The notes below the pieces were generated by a model. It ran no database searches, was not told the origin of the DNA, and worked only from the letters and a program-made list of their open reading frames with translations. Source: Psychromonas sp. Urea-02u-13 (lineage in GTDB: Bacteria > Pseudomonadota > Gammaproteobacteria > Enterobacterales > Psychromonadaceae). From it: a stretch of DNA of 64,000 bases. Below, one piece after another: positions 1 through 8,470 of this stretch. Numbering within the stretch: the stretch's first letter is position 1; every line of letters starts with the position of its first letter. The DNA lies in the NCBI RefSeq assembly GCF_002835995.1, contig NZ_PJBZ01000056.1, positions 1 to 64,000 on the forward strand, written 5' to 3'. Both the position numbers and the translations under genes were made by a program.

Positions 1-306
1 TATTTTATGGCCCCATGTTAGAGCATGTGTAACCATTCATAAGAAATAAGTCAACGTTCAGAATTTAGATATAAAAAAACCTTCTTGTAAAAATTACATA
101 GAAGGCTTTATAAAGACTACGTTAATAAGATTATTGACTATACGCCAGTGAATCCGTTTTTCATATATTTCTCACTTAAAATTACGACTGCCTTTGGAAG
201 ATGAAGAATTATACAGAATTTTGAGATCTACTCAAATCCTTTCGTACAACTTCAATATAGCAGAATAATAGTTAAAACTGCAATATATTATCGTACATAA
301 ATTAGA
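1..306. other. non-coding left edge of window
   Basis: No convincing reading frame is seen on either strand. The stretch is AT-rich and lies downstream of the leftward gene that ends at 307. The only structure noted is the leftward terminator-like hairpin at 77-108, listed separately. Confidence 0.5.
73..108 (-). terminator. leftward rho-independent terminator
   Basis: A 9-bp stem with one mismatch (77-85 against 100-108) and a 14-nt loop. Read on the minus strand, a run of seven T (73-79) begins within the stem's 3' arm and extends past it. It probably ends transcription coming from the two-gene unit 1655-307, although it lies about 200 bp past the last stop codon. Confidence 0.5.
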
Positions 307-1386
307 CTATGTAATGACTCTCACTTTCCATACGATAACTTGATCTGGTCTAAAAAACTTAACTTGCTTCTGAAAGCGACAATCTTTATGACCACTAATT
401 TCGAGTTCTTTTCCATCTGAAAAATCACCATCGTCATTGATTAATAAATCAATGTTATCTTCTTCACTTGCCACGCAATAAGTTACTTTTAACTTTTTAT
501 CAGCGAGATTGTTTATAAAGTACAACTCAATGCTCTCAGTAAAGCGCTGAACTGAAAAATGATCATACTTATTTTTAGCAAATTTAGACCAAGTCCAAGA
601 ATGAACATCAATATTTATTGACTCTTGCGCAGGTATTTCTAACTTCTTAATATCGTAACTATGTAGCTTATTTACAAAATTACGACTTTTACCATTATGC
701 CAAGGCATCGGATCCTCACTGGATTTATCCGAATAGGTTCTTAGCATAGTTACCTGCCCCCATTTAAAGTCATTCGTAGCATTTTTTATTTCGTCTATCT
801 CTATCTGCTCGAGAGCAAATGAAATTTTTACAGAATCATCTTTATAGCTATTATTTCCATGTAAATTAGAGATTTGAGCTTCATATATGCCACCGCATTT
901 AAATAAGTAACTATCATCCTCTAGAGGTATAACTTCATCAAAAGAAACTGTATGCCGGCTAAATGGGCTTATAGCTGCCATCTTATTAATTTTTTGAGAA
1001 ACATATTGTTTCCCCTCTTCTGATCTATGTAAATCAGGAAACAAATAAGTTAATTTACGCTCAAAAACTTCATCTTCTGGTTTTACAAAACCAAATATAG
1101 CAATGGCTAAAGTGACCACTATAAAAAAGATACTCGTATCATAAATATTGGCTATATATGAATCATACATTGCTTGCGGATCAGTTTGGCCAATATCATC
1201 CGTTTCAGTTTCTGTTGTAGTAACCGTACTCACGGCTTCATTTTTCGATATATTAAAACTGCAGTAATCCATTATTAAACAATTGGCTACAATGAAAGAA
1301 GCTAGACAATACAAGCCAAAAGCTAGTACAGAAATTGTCATTAGGCGCCTTTTTGATGTTCCCCAAAGGTATTTCAGCATATTCAT
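307..1386 (-). CDS. two-TM protein of unknown function
   Basis: 359 residues; I do not recognise the family. Hydrophobic segments at about residues 16-38 and 84-101 frame a short acidic, Thr-rich loop. They are followed by a soluble domain of about 255 residues (102-359) rich in beta-type alternation (for example KKLEIPAQESINIDVHSW). The topology suggests a large cytosolic C-terminal domain. The start is supported by AAGGA five bases before ATG. The gene lies 30 bp behind a small HTH gene on the same strand, so the two probably form an operon in the accessory island. Function cannot be inferred from the sequence. Confidence 0.6.
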   Translation of the reverse strand: MNMLKYLWGTSKRRLMTISVLAFGLYCLASFIVANCLIMDYCSFNISKNEAVSTVTTTETETDDIGQTDPQAMYDSYIANIYDTSIFFIVVTLAIAIFGFVKPEDEVFERKLTYLFPDLHRSEEGKQYVSQKINKMAAISPFSRHTVSFDEVIPLEDDSYLFKCGGIYEAQISNLHGNNSYKDDSVKISFALEQIEIDEIKNATNDFKWGQVTMLRTYSDKSSEDPMPWHNGKSRNFVNKLHSYDIKKLEIPAQESINIDVHSWTWSKFAKNKYDHFSVQRFTESIELYFINNLADKKLKVTYCVASEEDNIDLLINDDGDFSDGKELEISGHKDCRFQKQVKFFRPDQVIVWKVRVIT

Positions 1387-1415
1387 CTCTATCCTTGATA
1401 TTTTCCAAATAAAAT

Positions 1416-1655
1416 TTATATATTGGCCAACAATAAATTAATACCATCAACAGGCGATAGTTCAAGCGCCCTACAGTAAGCGATATATTCAATCACATCA
1501 ATACGCCTTTCACACTGTTCAACTTTTCCTATAAACGAATGAGGTACTTCAAGTTTCTTAGCAAGATCGCGCATAGTAAGCCCTTGGGCTAATCTCGCGT
1601 CTTTTAGCCAAGTAATAAGTGTCTGATATTGTGTGGAATGAATTGATTTTAGCAT
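1416..1655 (-). CDS. small XRE-type HTH regulator
   Basis: An open frame of 99 codons begins at 1715, but the ATG at 1655 is the better start (about 79 residues). A GGGA sequence lies just before it, and the longer version would overlap the divergent lipoprotein gene start at 1714. Residues 20-65 of the short form contain a Cro/C1-type helix-turn-helix (LAQGLTMRDLAKKLEVPHSF then IGKVEQCERR), an arrangement typical of XRE proteins. It probably binds DNA in the short gap to the divergent lipoprotein gene and controls itself and the membrane protein gene at 307-1386. Regulator identity is fairly sure; targets are inference. Confidence 0.75.
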   Translation of the reverse strand: MLKSIHSTQYQTLITWLKDARLAQGLTMRDLAKKLEVPHSFIGKVEQCERRIDVIEYIAYCRALELSPVDGINLLLANI

Positions 1656-1713
1656 TGTCCCGATATTAGAGACAAGATATGACGTACCCAACTTAGGGAC
1701 GGAAGAGATTTTC

Positions 1714-2052
1714 ATGAAATATCTATTATTAACTGTATTGCTACTTAGTGGTTGCGCTTCTTTTGATCAAGCTTACTCTTCAATCCAGCCAAACGATAAC
1801 AAGCAACAAATTATTGATCTAGTCGGCCAGCCTGAAGATCAACAATTCAAAGGTAACAATGAAGCTTGGCAGTATTGTAAAACAGGAACTAGCTTTGGTG
1901 TTAGTGGTTACAAAGTTATCTGGTTTTATGATGGCAAAGTAACAGGAATAACAACTTATTCACTTCATCGTGCTGGTAGCTGTGAGGCACACTTTGAACC
2001 TATCAAGTGGGAAAATTCCCCTGATCAGGTAATCGAAGTAAGAGAAAGATAA
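1714..2052 (+). CDS. small lipoprotein, BamE-like
   Basis: 112 residues with a lipoprotein signal: short basic start, hydrophobic core, lipobox LLSGC with Cys14. The mature part (NDNKQQIIDLVGQPEDQQF, then a Trp/Tyr-rich beta region) has the helix-then-beta pattern and the 'G-x-P' turn of SmpA/BamE-like small lipoproteins, but no confident family call is possible. The stop codon overlaps the next start (TAATG), so translation of 2052-2384 is probably coupled to it. It sits divergently from the HTH gene. Confidence 0.65.
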   Translation: MKYLLLTVLLLSGCASFDQAYSSIQPNDNKQQIIDLVGQPEDQQFKGNNEAWQYCKTGTSFGVSGYKVIWFYDGKVTGITTYSLHRAGSCEAHFEPIKWENSPDQVIEVRER

Positions 2053-2384
2053 TGACTATCGAACACCTTACTTATATTGGCTTAATTGGTAGCTGTTTTA
2101 TGGCTTCTCGCCTTGTTGATGGCATCACAAAACAACGCTTGATTTTACTTGTATCATTCCTGATAGTTGGAGCGATTGGCTTACCAAGTTTTATTGAAGA
2201 ACGGCAACAGCATCAGTTAATTCAAAAACAAAAAGAAACAGCTGAAGCTCTGCTTTGGAAGCCTTTTAATGAATGTATTGAGCGTAGAAAAGAACAGATT
2301 AATGAGGATACCCAAGATAATCAGCCGGAGGTTTGTATATCACCAGCTGAATTGAAAATTAAGAGGCTTCTCTCTGAGCAATAG
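2052..2384 (+). CDS. small membrane protein, unknown function
   Basis: 110 residues. Two hydrophobic stretches in the first 55 residues (IGLIGSCFMASRL; LILLVSFLIVGAIGLPSF) are followed by a charged, probably helical tail. The ATG overlaps the stop of the lipoprotein gene by one base, so the two form one unit. Its 3' end overlaps the convergent KAP NTPase gene by 26 bp. The family is not recognised. Confidence 0.55.
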   Translation: MTIEHLTYIGLIGSCFMASRLVDGITKQRLILLVSFLIVGAIGLPSFIEERQQHQLIQKQKETAEALLWKPFNECIERRKEQINEDTQDNQPEVCISPAELKIKRLLSEQ

Positions 2385-4620
2385 CATCTGTAAAAGCTTC
2401 AATTGCTTCTTGCTCTGATGAATCTAAATTTTCTCTATTAAGGTGTTTAAGGGAATCTTCTATTAAGTTAATGGGAAAAAATTGCTCTATGTTTTCTAAA
2501 TTTATTTCCGCTGTTTTGCGTGAAACACGACTACCAGAAGTCCATGAAGATCCTTTTTGAACAAAAGATTTAAGTAAAAGAAGCCCATATTCTGGATCCT
2601 TAATTTGATCGATTAACCATGAACTTACTTTTTCATCATTTCCCCAACGCTTCCATCGGTAAATAAAAGATCCTATTTGTGGATGCCTAATTAAAACATT
2701 CTCTTTACTCACAGACAATAAATCAAGCTTATCAACAAACGCTATTTTCAAATGCTCAAAGATAGAATTTGATAGTAAAGTTTCACCATTATTATCCTTC
2801 CTTTTGGTTTCTTCATATACAAGTATTGATTCAATAACATTTAAACCAGATTCTGGTTCTTTAAAACATTCAAAAATCAATTTACTTCTTTCATCAATAT
2901 CTTCAATTCCCTTCAATACGTTTTCTACATAAATAGTCATATAATTGATTGAATTTAATGAAAATGAAAAATCATCATTGCCAATTTCATCACAGGCATT
3001 CAGCAAGGAACAAATGAAACTTCTACTATTTTCAGTCGGTATTTTTTCAATAAAAGCCATAAACTGACCTAAAGAGTTTTTCAGGATTTCTCTTTTATGG
3101 AGTTCTTTAAGGAAAGAGCTAAAAGCTAAACTATCATTAGTTAAAGATAACATCTCTTGTAATTCAGAATGCGAAAGCTCTCCACTTGGCATTGAAAACA
3201 GAAAATATTTTTCGAAATTAGATGAATGGCATATACGCATTCCCCTTAACCATGATTCATGGTGTCCACTCGCATATGTTGTTCCCGAAATTCTTTCAAG
3301 GCCAGGAAAAATATGATGTAGCAAACCTTTCAACCTATCCTTATTACCACTTGCTAGATTCAATATCTGATTATATTTCTCTTCTTCCTTAGCTCTGGCA
3401 TCTCTATCGTTGATAGTGCCATAATTAGTAAAAAAATCTTTAGACTGAGATATTTTCTTATAAAGATCTGGCTCAAATAGTCGTAAACATTCAATTGCGA
3501 TTAAATCAACCGGATTCACTTCAAAGGCATTTTCTCCTTGATATAGAGAGAAATGAAAAGAGAATGTTGATGTAAAGCGATACACATTTCTCAAATTATT
3601 GAAGTAATCAGCTAATGAGCTATGGAAAACATTCCCCCAATATGTTGGATTAAAGCTTGTTATAGCAAACTTATCCGTATCGAGGATTTCATTCAATTGT
3701 TGGAAAAGCAATTCATGGATTCTGCTAGTTTCAATCTTAGGAATATCAAATGGTACTTGAATAATTTTCTCTAAGTAATCTCTACCTTTTTGTTTCCCAT
3801 CAGTTAATTTATCTTCTACTAGATCTCTTTGAAATAATAAAAGAAAGACTACATTTGGAAACTCTGTATTAGCTTTAACTAGCTGAAAGACCATTTGAAG
3901 TTGCTTCGTAGTAAGTCTATCCAAGTCATCTAATACAATAATTACCGACTTATCTCGCTCTTTTAATAGCTTTGTAAGCGCATGCCGTAACTGACTGAGA
4001 GTCAATTCCTCTTCTTTAGCAGATGCGTCAGTACTGCCAGCTAGCTGTTTGAGTAACTTTTTACCCCATTTTAATGCCACTACCCAAATAGCCATGACAC
4101 CTAAACATACTTGAGTTACCCAAGTGTCAAAGAACGTCAAACCAAACAAAGCGAAGATAGCAATCAGAGTAGGAACAGCAGCGATTAGCCCAGTAGTAAC
4201 AATTTCACCAGTATTTAAATAGCGCCCATATCTGCTAAATAATTTAGCTAGTTTTTTACCATTAGCAGATTTGTCTTTTAGACCAATTGTTGATGATATT
4301 TCTTTAAAAAACGAGGCTGTTATTTTGTCTTGAGCAGCCCATTCCCAAGGAGAAAACTCAATGATATCAGGGTTATGTTCAGCTGTTTTTTTTAACTCAT
4401 CAAGAGCCATATTTTTAATAGATGATTTACCTGACCCCCAATCACCATGAAGAGCTACAACTAAACTATCATTACCATGCCAATCAGCAATTACGTTTGC
4501 CAAATCTATAGAGAATCCCGATCGACCTAATAAATCATCATTCGTTGTATTTATAGGGCGGTCAGAAGAAAATCCATGTTTATCATTATTATTCACTTTA
4601 GAATCTCTGTATTTTGGCAA
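2359..4620 (-). CDS. KAP-family P-loop NTPase
   Basis: 753 residues. The N-terminus has the KAP family opening (DLLGRSGFSIDLANVIADW), Walker A GDWGSGKS at residues 59-66 and Walker B IIVLDDLDRL at about 227-236. Two hydrophobic segments (about 141-163 and 166-185) lie between Walker A and B, the insertion typical of membrane-associated KAP NTPases. The C-terminal 450 residues are helical and charged with no recognised domain. KAP proteins are signalling NTPases; bacterial ones often occur in plasmid or phage-exclusion settings (the family is named partly after PifA). Here it sits in an accessory island beside a phage/satellite remnant, so a defence role is plausible but unproven. Family call is firm, role is inference. 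Confidence 0.85.
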   Translation of the reverse strand: MPKYRDSKVNNNDKHGFSSDRPINTTNDDLLGRSGFSIDLANVIADWHGNDSLVVALHGDWGSGKSSIKNMALDELKKTAEHNPDIIEFSPWEWAAQDKITASFFKEISSTIGLKDKSANGKKLAKLFSRYGRYLNTGEIVTTGLIAAVPTLIAIFALFGLTFFDTWVTQVCLGVMAIWVVALKWGKKLLKQLAGSTDASAKEEELTLSQLRHALTKLLKERDKSVIIVLDDLDRLTTKQLQMVFQLVKANTEFPNVVFLLLFQRDLVEDKLTDGKQKGRDYLEKIIQVPFDIPKIETSRIHELLFQQLNEILDTDKFAITSFNPTYWGNVFHSSLADYFNNLRNVYRFTSTFSFHFSLYQGENAFEVNPVDLIAIECLRLFEPDLYKKISQSKDFFTNYGTINDRDARAKEEEKYNQILNLASGNKDRLKGLLHHIFPGLERISGTTYASGHHESWLRGMRICHSSNFEKYFLFSMPSGELSHSELQEMLSLTNDSLAFSSFLKELHKREILKNSLGQFMAFIEKIPTENSRSFICSLLNACDEIGNDDFSFSLNSINYMTIYVENVLKGIEDIDERSKLIFECFKEPESGLNVIESILVYEETKRKDNNGETLLSNSIFEHLKIAFVDKLDLLSVSKENVLIRHPQIGSFIYRWKRWGNDEKVSSWLIDQIKDPEYGLLLLKSFVQKGSSWTSGSRVSRKTAEINLENIEQFFPINLIEDSLKHLNRENLDSSEQEAIEAFTDAIAQREAS

Positions 4621-4640
4621 ATTAAAATCATATTATCATA

Positions 4641-4904
4641 TCAACTAATGCGGCTTGTAGAATAATCCTTTGTTTGGCTAGGTCTTGCAGTTTTCCCTCT
4701 AGCTTTTGCTAAATATGATAAACGGTAGATTGCTTCAGCTCTTTGTTCTGTATTATCAATAAAGTAATAAGGGTTACGAATTGTTGGTACATGACCTGAC
4801 ATATCAGACCAAACGGTCTTAATTAATTCGAGTAACTTTTTTGAATGCCTGACTTTGTCACCGTCAATCCAAGGGGTCGAGGTCAGGTCTGAATGGCACT
4901 GCAT
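4641..4904 (-). pseudogene. C-terminal remnant of YfjJ/Gp2-type satellite protein
   Basis: An 87-codon frame. The last part (AIYRLSYLAKARGKTARPSQ ending in SR) resembles the C-terminus of YagK/YfjJ or inovirus Gp2-type proteins, which end in a 'YxLSYLAK...K...GxS' pattern; full-length members have well over 150 residues. The first 14 codons fall inside the inverted-repeat arm at 4881-4908 and are unlikely to be original coding sequence. It therefore looks like a gene whose 5' part was lost where the repeat element now sits. The family assignment rests on a short motif and is tentative. Confidence 0.4.
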
Positions 4905-5076
4905 TAAGCCTAAAAGCTATAGATAATAGGCTTTACAGGGAGAGAGCGAATTCAAGTTAACCCATTAAGTTCATGTTTTTAGGTTGATTTACCAAAGGCA
5001 TTAAATTTACTCTGACCTTTAATGTCCTGAAAATATTGCGTTTATAGCTTAATGCAGTGCCATTCAGGTCAGGTCT
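4881..5076. repeat. inverted-repeat element, MITE or RAYT-associated type
   Basis: A perfect 20-bp inverted repeat (4889-4908 against 5048-5067) encloses about 140 bp of non-coding DNA. Directly outside or overlapping each arm is the same 10-mer in direct orientation, GGTCAGGTCT (4881-4890 and 5067-5076). The element separates the island from the core gene yicC. No transposase lies within it. It could be a non-autonomous element or a trace of a REP-associated transposase locus. Confidence 0.6.
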
Positions 5077-5140
5077 TTCTTTTTGAAAAAAAATAGTAAA
5101 TAATCTCGCTTAAAGTACATACAAAAATTAACAAACATAA

Positions 5141-5163
5141 AAAAGCCCTGTAAAACAGGGCTT
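5141..5163 (-). terminator. terminator of yicC
   Basis: An 8-bp perfect stem (5143-5150 against 5156-5163) with a 5-nt loop. On the minus strand it is followed directly by TTTTTATG, giving a good rho-independent terminator 27 bp after the yicC stop codon. Confidence 0.85.
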
Positions 5164-5190
5164 AGTAAGTTATTTCTATAGCATTAAACA

Positions 5191-6054
5191 CTATTCAATA
5201 TTCTGAACCTGCTCGCGCATTTGTTCGATTAAGACTTTACATTCTACTGCGACTGCAGTGATGTCAGTATTAATGACTTTCGAACCTAATGTGTTCGCTT
5301 CACGGTTGAATTCTTGCATCATGAAGTCTAAACGACGGCCGACAGCGCCACCTTTTTTAAGCACGTTTTGTGCTTCGCTAACGTGAGAGTCTAAACGGTC
5401 TAACTCTTCAGCTACATCGGACTTTTGTGCTAATAAAACTAACTCTTGCTCAACACGAGTGCTGTCTAGGTCAACTTTAGCATCTTCGAATTTCTTCAAA
5501 ATGCGTGCTTTTTGCCACGCTTGTACGTCTGGCATGAAACCGCGTACGATAGATGCTTGCTCGCTGATACCTGCTAAACGTTGCTCTATCATCACTGCTA
5601 GGTTTGCACCTTCAGTGCTACGTGCTTCGATAAATTCATCAAGTGTTGCTTCAAAACCGGCCATTAACTCGATGGTAATCGCATCAACATCTTGTTCTGG
5701 TGCTTGCATAACGCCAGGCCATTTTAAGATATCAATAGGGTTCACTGTTGCATTACCCGCTTGCTCGGCAACCCATTGTGCATTTTTGATTATCTGGCTT
5801 GCTAGCTCTTGGTTCATTTCTAAACCTTTTTGGCTATTGTCAGCACCTTCAAAACGTAAACCACACTCTATCTTCCCGCGTTGTAAGCGTTGCTTGAATG
5901 ATTCTTTTAGTTTTGCTTCTAAACCACGAAATTGTTCTGGCAGACGAAAATATGTTTCTAAGTAACGTTGGTTTACAGAGCGGATCTCCCAAACGGCAGT
6001 CCCCCAATCACCTTTAATCTGTTTACGTGCAAATGCAGTCATACTGTAAATCAT
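5191..6054 (-). CDS. yicC: YicC/YloC-family endoribonuclease
   Basis: 287 residues, the same length as E. coli YicC. The N-terminus MIYSMTAFAR and WEIRSVNQRYLE are the YicC_N hallmarks, and the C-terminal domain carries EFNREANTLGSK, the signature of DUF1732. The family is known as an RNA endonuclease linked to stationary phase and small RNA turnover. It is transcribed away from the GTPase gene at 6121, with about 66 bp between the starts, and has its own terminator. The call is firm. Confidence 0.95.
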   Translation of the reverse strand: MIYSMTAFARKQIKGDWGTAVWEIRSVNQRYLETYFRLPEQFRGLEAKLKESFKQRLQRGKIECGLRFEGADNSQKGLEMNQELASQIIKNAQWVAEQAGNATVNPIDILKWPGVMQAPEQDVDAITIELMAGFEATLDEFIEARSTEGANLAVMIEQRLAGISEQASIVRGFMPDVQAWQKARILKKFEDAKVDLDSTRVEQELVLLAQKSDVAEELDRLDSHVSEAQNVLKKGGAVGRRLDFMMQEFNREANTLGSKVINTDITAVAVECKVLIEQMREQVQNIE

Positions 6055-6120
6055 AATATTTCCTCTGTGTTATTATTTACTCGCGCAGTATATCATCGAC
6101 ACCCACCTTAGGAGAGCGGA

Positions 6121-6678
6121 ATGAAACAAAAAATTGCATCACATATTATTAGTGGTTTTCTTGGCGCAGGAAAAACAACGTTTATTAACCAATTACTTAG
6201 CGCCAAAAAAGAAAATGAAACTTGGGTGGTATTGGTCAATGAATCGGGTACAACACACTATGCAAAAGAACAATTAGCCAATAATGGCATTATTGTTAAA
6301 GAGCTTTATGGTGGTTGTTTATGTTGCAGTGCAGGTATGCCATTTCGTGTTGCGTTAAATAAACTGATTAAAGAGCATCAACCTCAGCGACTCTTTATTG
6401 AACCCGCGGGCGCTGGTCATTTAGCCAATATTAAAACACTCTTACAAGGCGAGTTTTATCATCCTGTTTTAACGTTAGAAAGTACCTTATGTTTGCTTTC
6501 TCATTGGCAGTTAACGGATGAAACCTACAGCACTAATGAACACTATATGGCGTTGATACAACAAGCGGATAAGTTGTGTTATTACCAAGATGAAGCTGAA
6601 ATTTTGGCAAAAAAAATGGCCATTGATTACTCAAAGCCACTTCATAGATTGCACTTTAATCTTGACGATTTAATTTAA
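6121..6678 (+). CDS. short COG0523 (CobW/G3E) GTPase
   Basis: 185 residues. The P-loop GFLGAGKTT (residues 12-20) and the metal-binding CxCC motif (GGCLCCSAG) define a COG0523 metallochaperone-type GTPase. Usual members (YjiA, YeiR, about 320 residues) have a further C-terminal CobW_C domain, which is absent here. The base-recognition NKxD is replaced by a QADKL-like sequence. A strong Shine-Dalgarno (AGGAGAGCGGA) precedes ATG. Its stop overlaps the end of the convergent HDOD gene by 4 bp. It could act in zinc or other metal allocation, but the target is unknown. Confidence 0.8.
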   Translation: MKQKIASHIISGFLGAGKTTFINQLLSAKKENETWVVLVNESGTTHYAKEQLANNGIIVKELYGGCLCCSAGMPFRVALNKLIKEHQPQRLFIEPAGAGHLANIKTLLQGEFYHPVLTLESTLCLLSHWQLTDETYSTNEHYMALIQQADKLCYYQDEAEILAKKMAIDYSKPLHRLHFNLDDLI

Positions 6679-7505
6679 CTCGACATTAAACGGCCTAACT
6701 CTTCACCCGCTTCAATCATGCCTTCAAACTCTTCCACTAAACCATCTTTATTGAGGTTTAAGTGGGCAGTGAGTGTTGCGGGAAAACGTGCCACTATCAT
6801 TTCAGGTGGTAGGTTTGCGCCCCATGCGAAACTCGCAAACACAGAAAGACGAATCAATACTGCGGCTTTAGAAGGTTCTTCGTATGAAAGAGGATCTAGC
6901 TGTTGCTCTATCGCATCACAGAATACTTCAGAGAAATCCCAATGTTTAGCTAGCTCCGCACCTACTTGGCTGTAATCGAAACCAAAGGTCTCACGCTGCG
7001 CTGATAAACGAGGCTCACCCGTTTCTATTGCCATTGCGATTAATGAGCACTCTTCGGGCTTGAGAATTTGTAATAACAACTCGCCAATATTATGCATCAT
7101 CGCACAGGTAAAGGCGGTTTCTTGGTTTACACCCGCATGTTTCGCTAAGGCTTTAGCAATACTTGCAGTGGTAAAGGTATCTTTCCAAAATTTATTTTTA
7201 TCAAAACCCGGCGTATCAGGGAATACATTAGACAGCGTTGCTGCTACTACAATACTGCGCACTTGGTTGAAACCAAGGCGAATAACCGCTTGTGAGATAG
7301 ACTCCACCTCTTTGCCACGTCGATAAGCAACAGAGTTTGCCATGCGAATTACTTTTGCACTGATCGATTGGTCCATACCGATTTTTTTTGCGATATCTTC
7401 AACGCTGACATCCTCGTCAGAGAAGCTTTCCATTAGTTCTAACAATAAGATGGGTAAAACAGGCAGTTGTTTTACATCTTTAAATAGCTGTGAAAGTTCG
7501 AGCAT
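6675..7505 (-). CDS. HDOD-domain signalling protein
   Basis: 276 residues, essentially a single HDOD domain (QLPVLPILLLELMESFSDED, IAKKIGMDQSISAKVIRMAN, then CAMMHNIGELLL in place of the HD dyad). HDOD proteins lack the metal-binding HD pair, are non-catalytic, and often act in cyclic-di-GMP or chemotaxis-linked regulation. A Shine-Dalgarno (GGAATG) precedes the ATG. It is monocistronic. A second HDOD gene lies at 48646-49548. Confidence 0.9.
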   Translation of the reverse strand: MLELSQLFKDVKQLPVLPILLLELMESFSDEDVSVEDIAKKIGMDQSISAKVIRMANSVAYRRGKEVESISQAVIRLGFNQVRSIVVAATLSNVFPDTPGFDKNKFWKDTFTTASIAKALAKHAGVNQETAFTCAMMHNIGELLLQILKPEECSLIAMAIETGEPRLSAQRETFGFDYSQVGAELAKHWDFSEVFCDAIEQQLDPLSYEEPSKAAVLIRLSVFASFAWGANLPPEMIVARFPATLTAHLNLNKDGLVEEFEGMIEAGEELGRLMSS

Positions 7506-7584
7506 TCACATTCCTTTTTTATTATAAATTAACACGCCTTAAATTAAGCCGGAATGGGCATAAAATCAATGCTTGTACGGTACT

Positions 7585-8025
7585 TTATTGAAGTGACGCA
7601 AACTCAACAGAATTAATTACTTTCTGTTTACAAAATGATTGTAATTTAGCTTGAATTGCAAGTACTTCAGGCTTTTCATAAGCCATTTTATGCTCCGTTC
7701 CCCAAACCACACCTGGCCAGCATAGGTCCGTTTCAGTCCGTCCGATAATATGTAAATGCATCTGTTTTACTATATTGCCAATAGCCGCCACATTTAACTT
7801 ATCGCAGGGAAGCTGCGTTGCCACAAATTCACTCATGAATGCGCTTTGCTGTTGAAGCTCTGCCTGTAAAGGGAGCGGTAATAGATAAAGCTCTTCAATC
7901 TGCGTTTTAGGCACAATAATAAACCATGGGAAATGACTATTGTTAAGCAGTAACCACACACTTGTTGGTGTTTCTGCAAGGGTAAAACAATCGTTATTAA
8001 GTCGTGCATCCAGTGTAAAAGTCAT
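7585..8025 (-). CDS. HIT-family nucleotide hydrolase
   Basis: 146 residues. The HIT motif is QMHLHII (residues 88-94), followed by CWPGVVWG. The first His of the classical HxHxH is Gln, which is normal for a proteobacterial HIT subfamily with a Q-x-H-x-H and WPGPVWG signature, so this is not decay. HIT proteins hydrolyse or transfer nucleotide phosphates; the substrate is unknown. It is a single gene between the HDOD gene and the DUF1289-dapB unit. Confidence 0.85.
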   Translation of the reverse strand: MTFTLDARLNNDCFTLAETPTSVWLLLNNSHFPWFIIVPKTQIEELYLLPLPLQAELQQQSAFMSEFVATQLPCDKLNVAAIGNIVKQMHLHIIGRTETDLCWPGVVWGTEHKMAYEKPEVLAIQAKLQSFCKQKVINSVEFASLQ

Positions 8026-8253
8026 AAATCACCTATTCTGTTTCGTTATCGTCTTATATACCATAACCCTAATTATTATTTTGAAATGTAGCTATCTGTT
8101 TCCATCATTAGCATTTACGCGTTCATTGGCGTCTGAGCCTGCAATCAAAACAACACCTTGGATAACCCGTAAAAGAATTTTAAAATTTATGAATCCGTCC
8201 TTTAAAATTGCTAAACTACACAAAAATTATACCCCTAATGCAAGGATTCAACC

Positions 8254-8469
8254 ATGAAATTTAGCCCATGCACTAGCAACTGCACAAGTGACGGCACTTT
8301 TTGCCAAGGATGCGGACGCACTCATACCGAAATCAGAGAAACACAGGCCTTAGTTAAAAAATTGGTTGGCCACCTTGTGGATTACAATTACGATGATCCC
8401 GAACGCTTTCTAGAGTTAACCAGCATCAAGGCATTAAAGCGCGCCAACATTATTTTGCAAGATAAATAA
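8254..8469 (+). CDS. DUF1289 family small Cys protein
   Basis: 71 residues with four cysteines at 6, 10, 17 and 20 (SPCTSNCTSDGTFCQGCGRT), the DUF1289 signature, probably a small zinc or iron site. AAGGA lies upstream of ATG. The next gene follows after 1 bp and then dapB after 13 bp, so the three probably share a transcript. Function is not established for the family. Confidence 0.8.
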   Translation: MKFSPCTSNCTSDGTFCQGCGRTHTEIRETQALVKKLVGHLVDYNYDDPERFLELTSIKALKRANIILQDK

Positions 8470-8470
8470 G

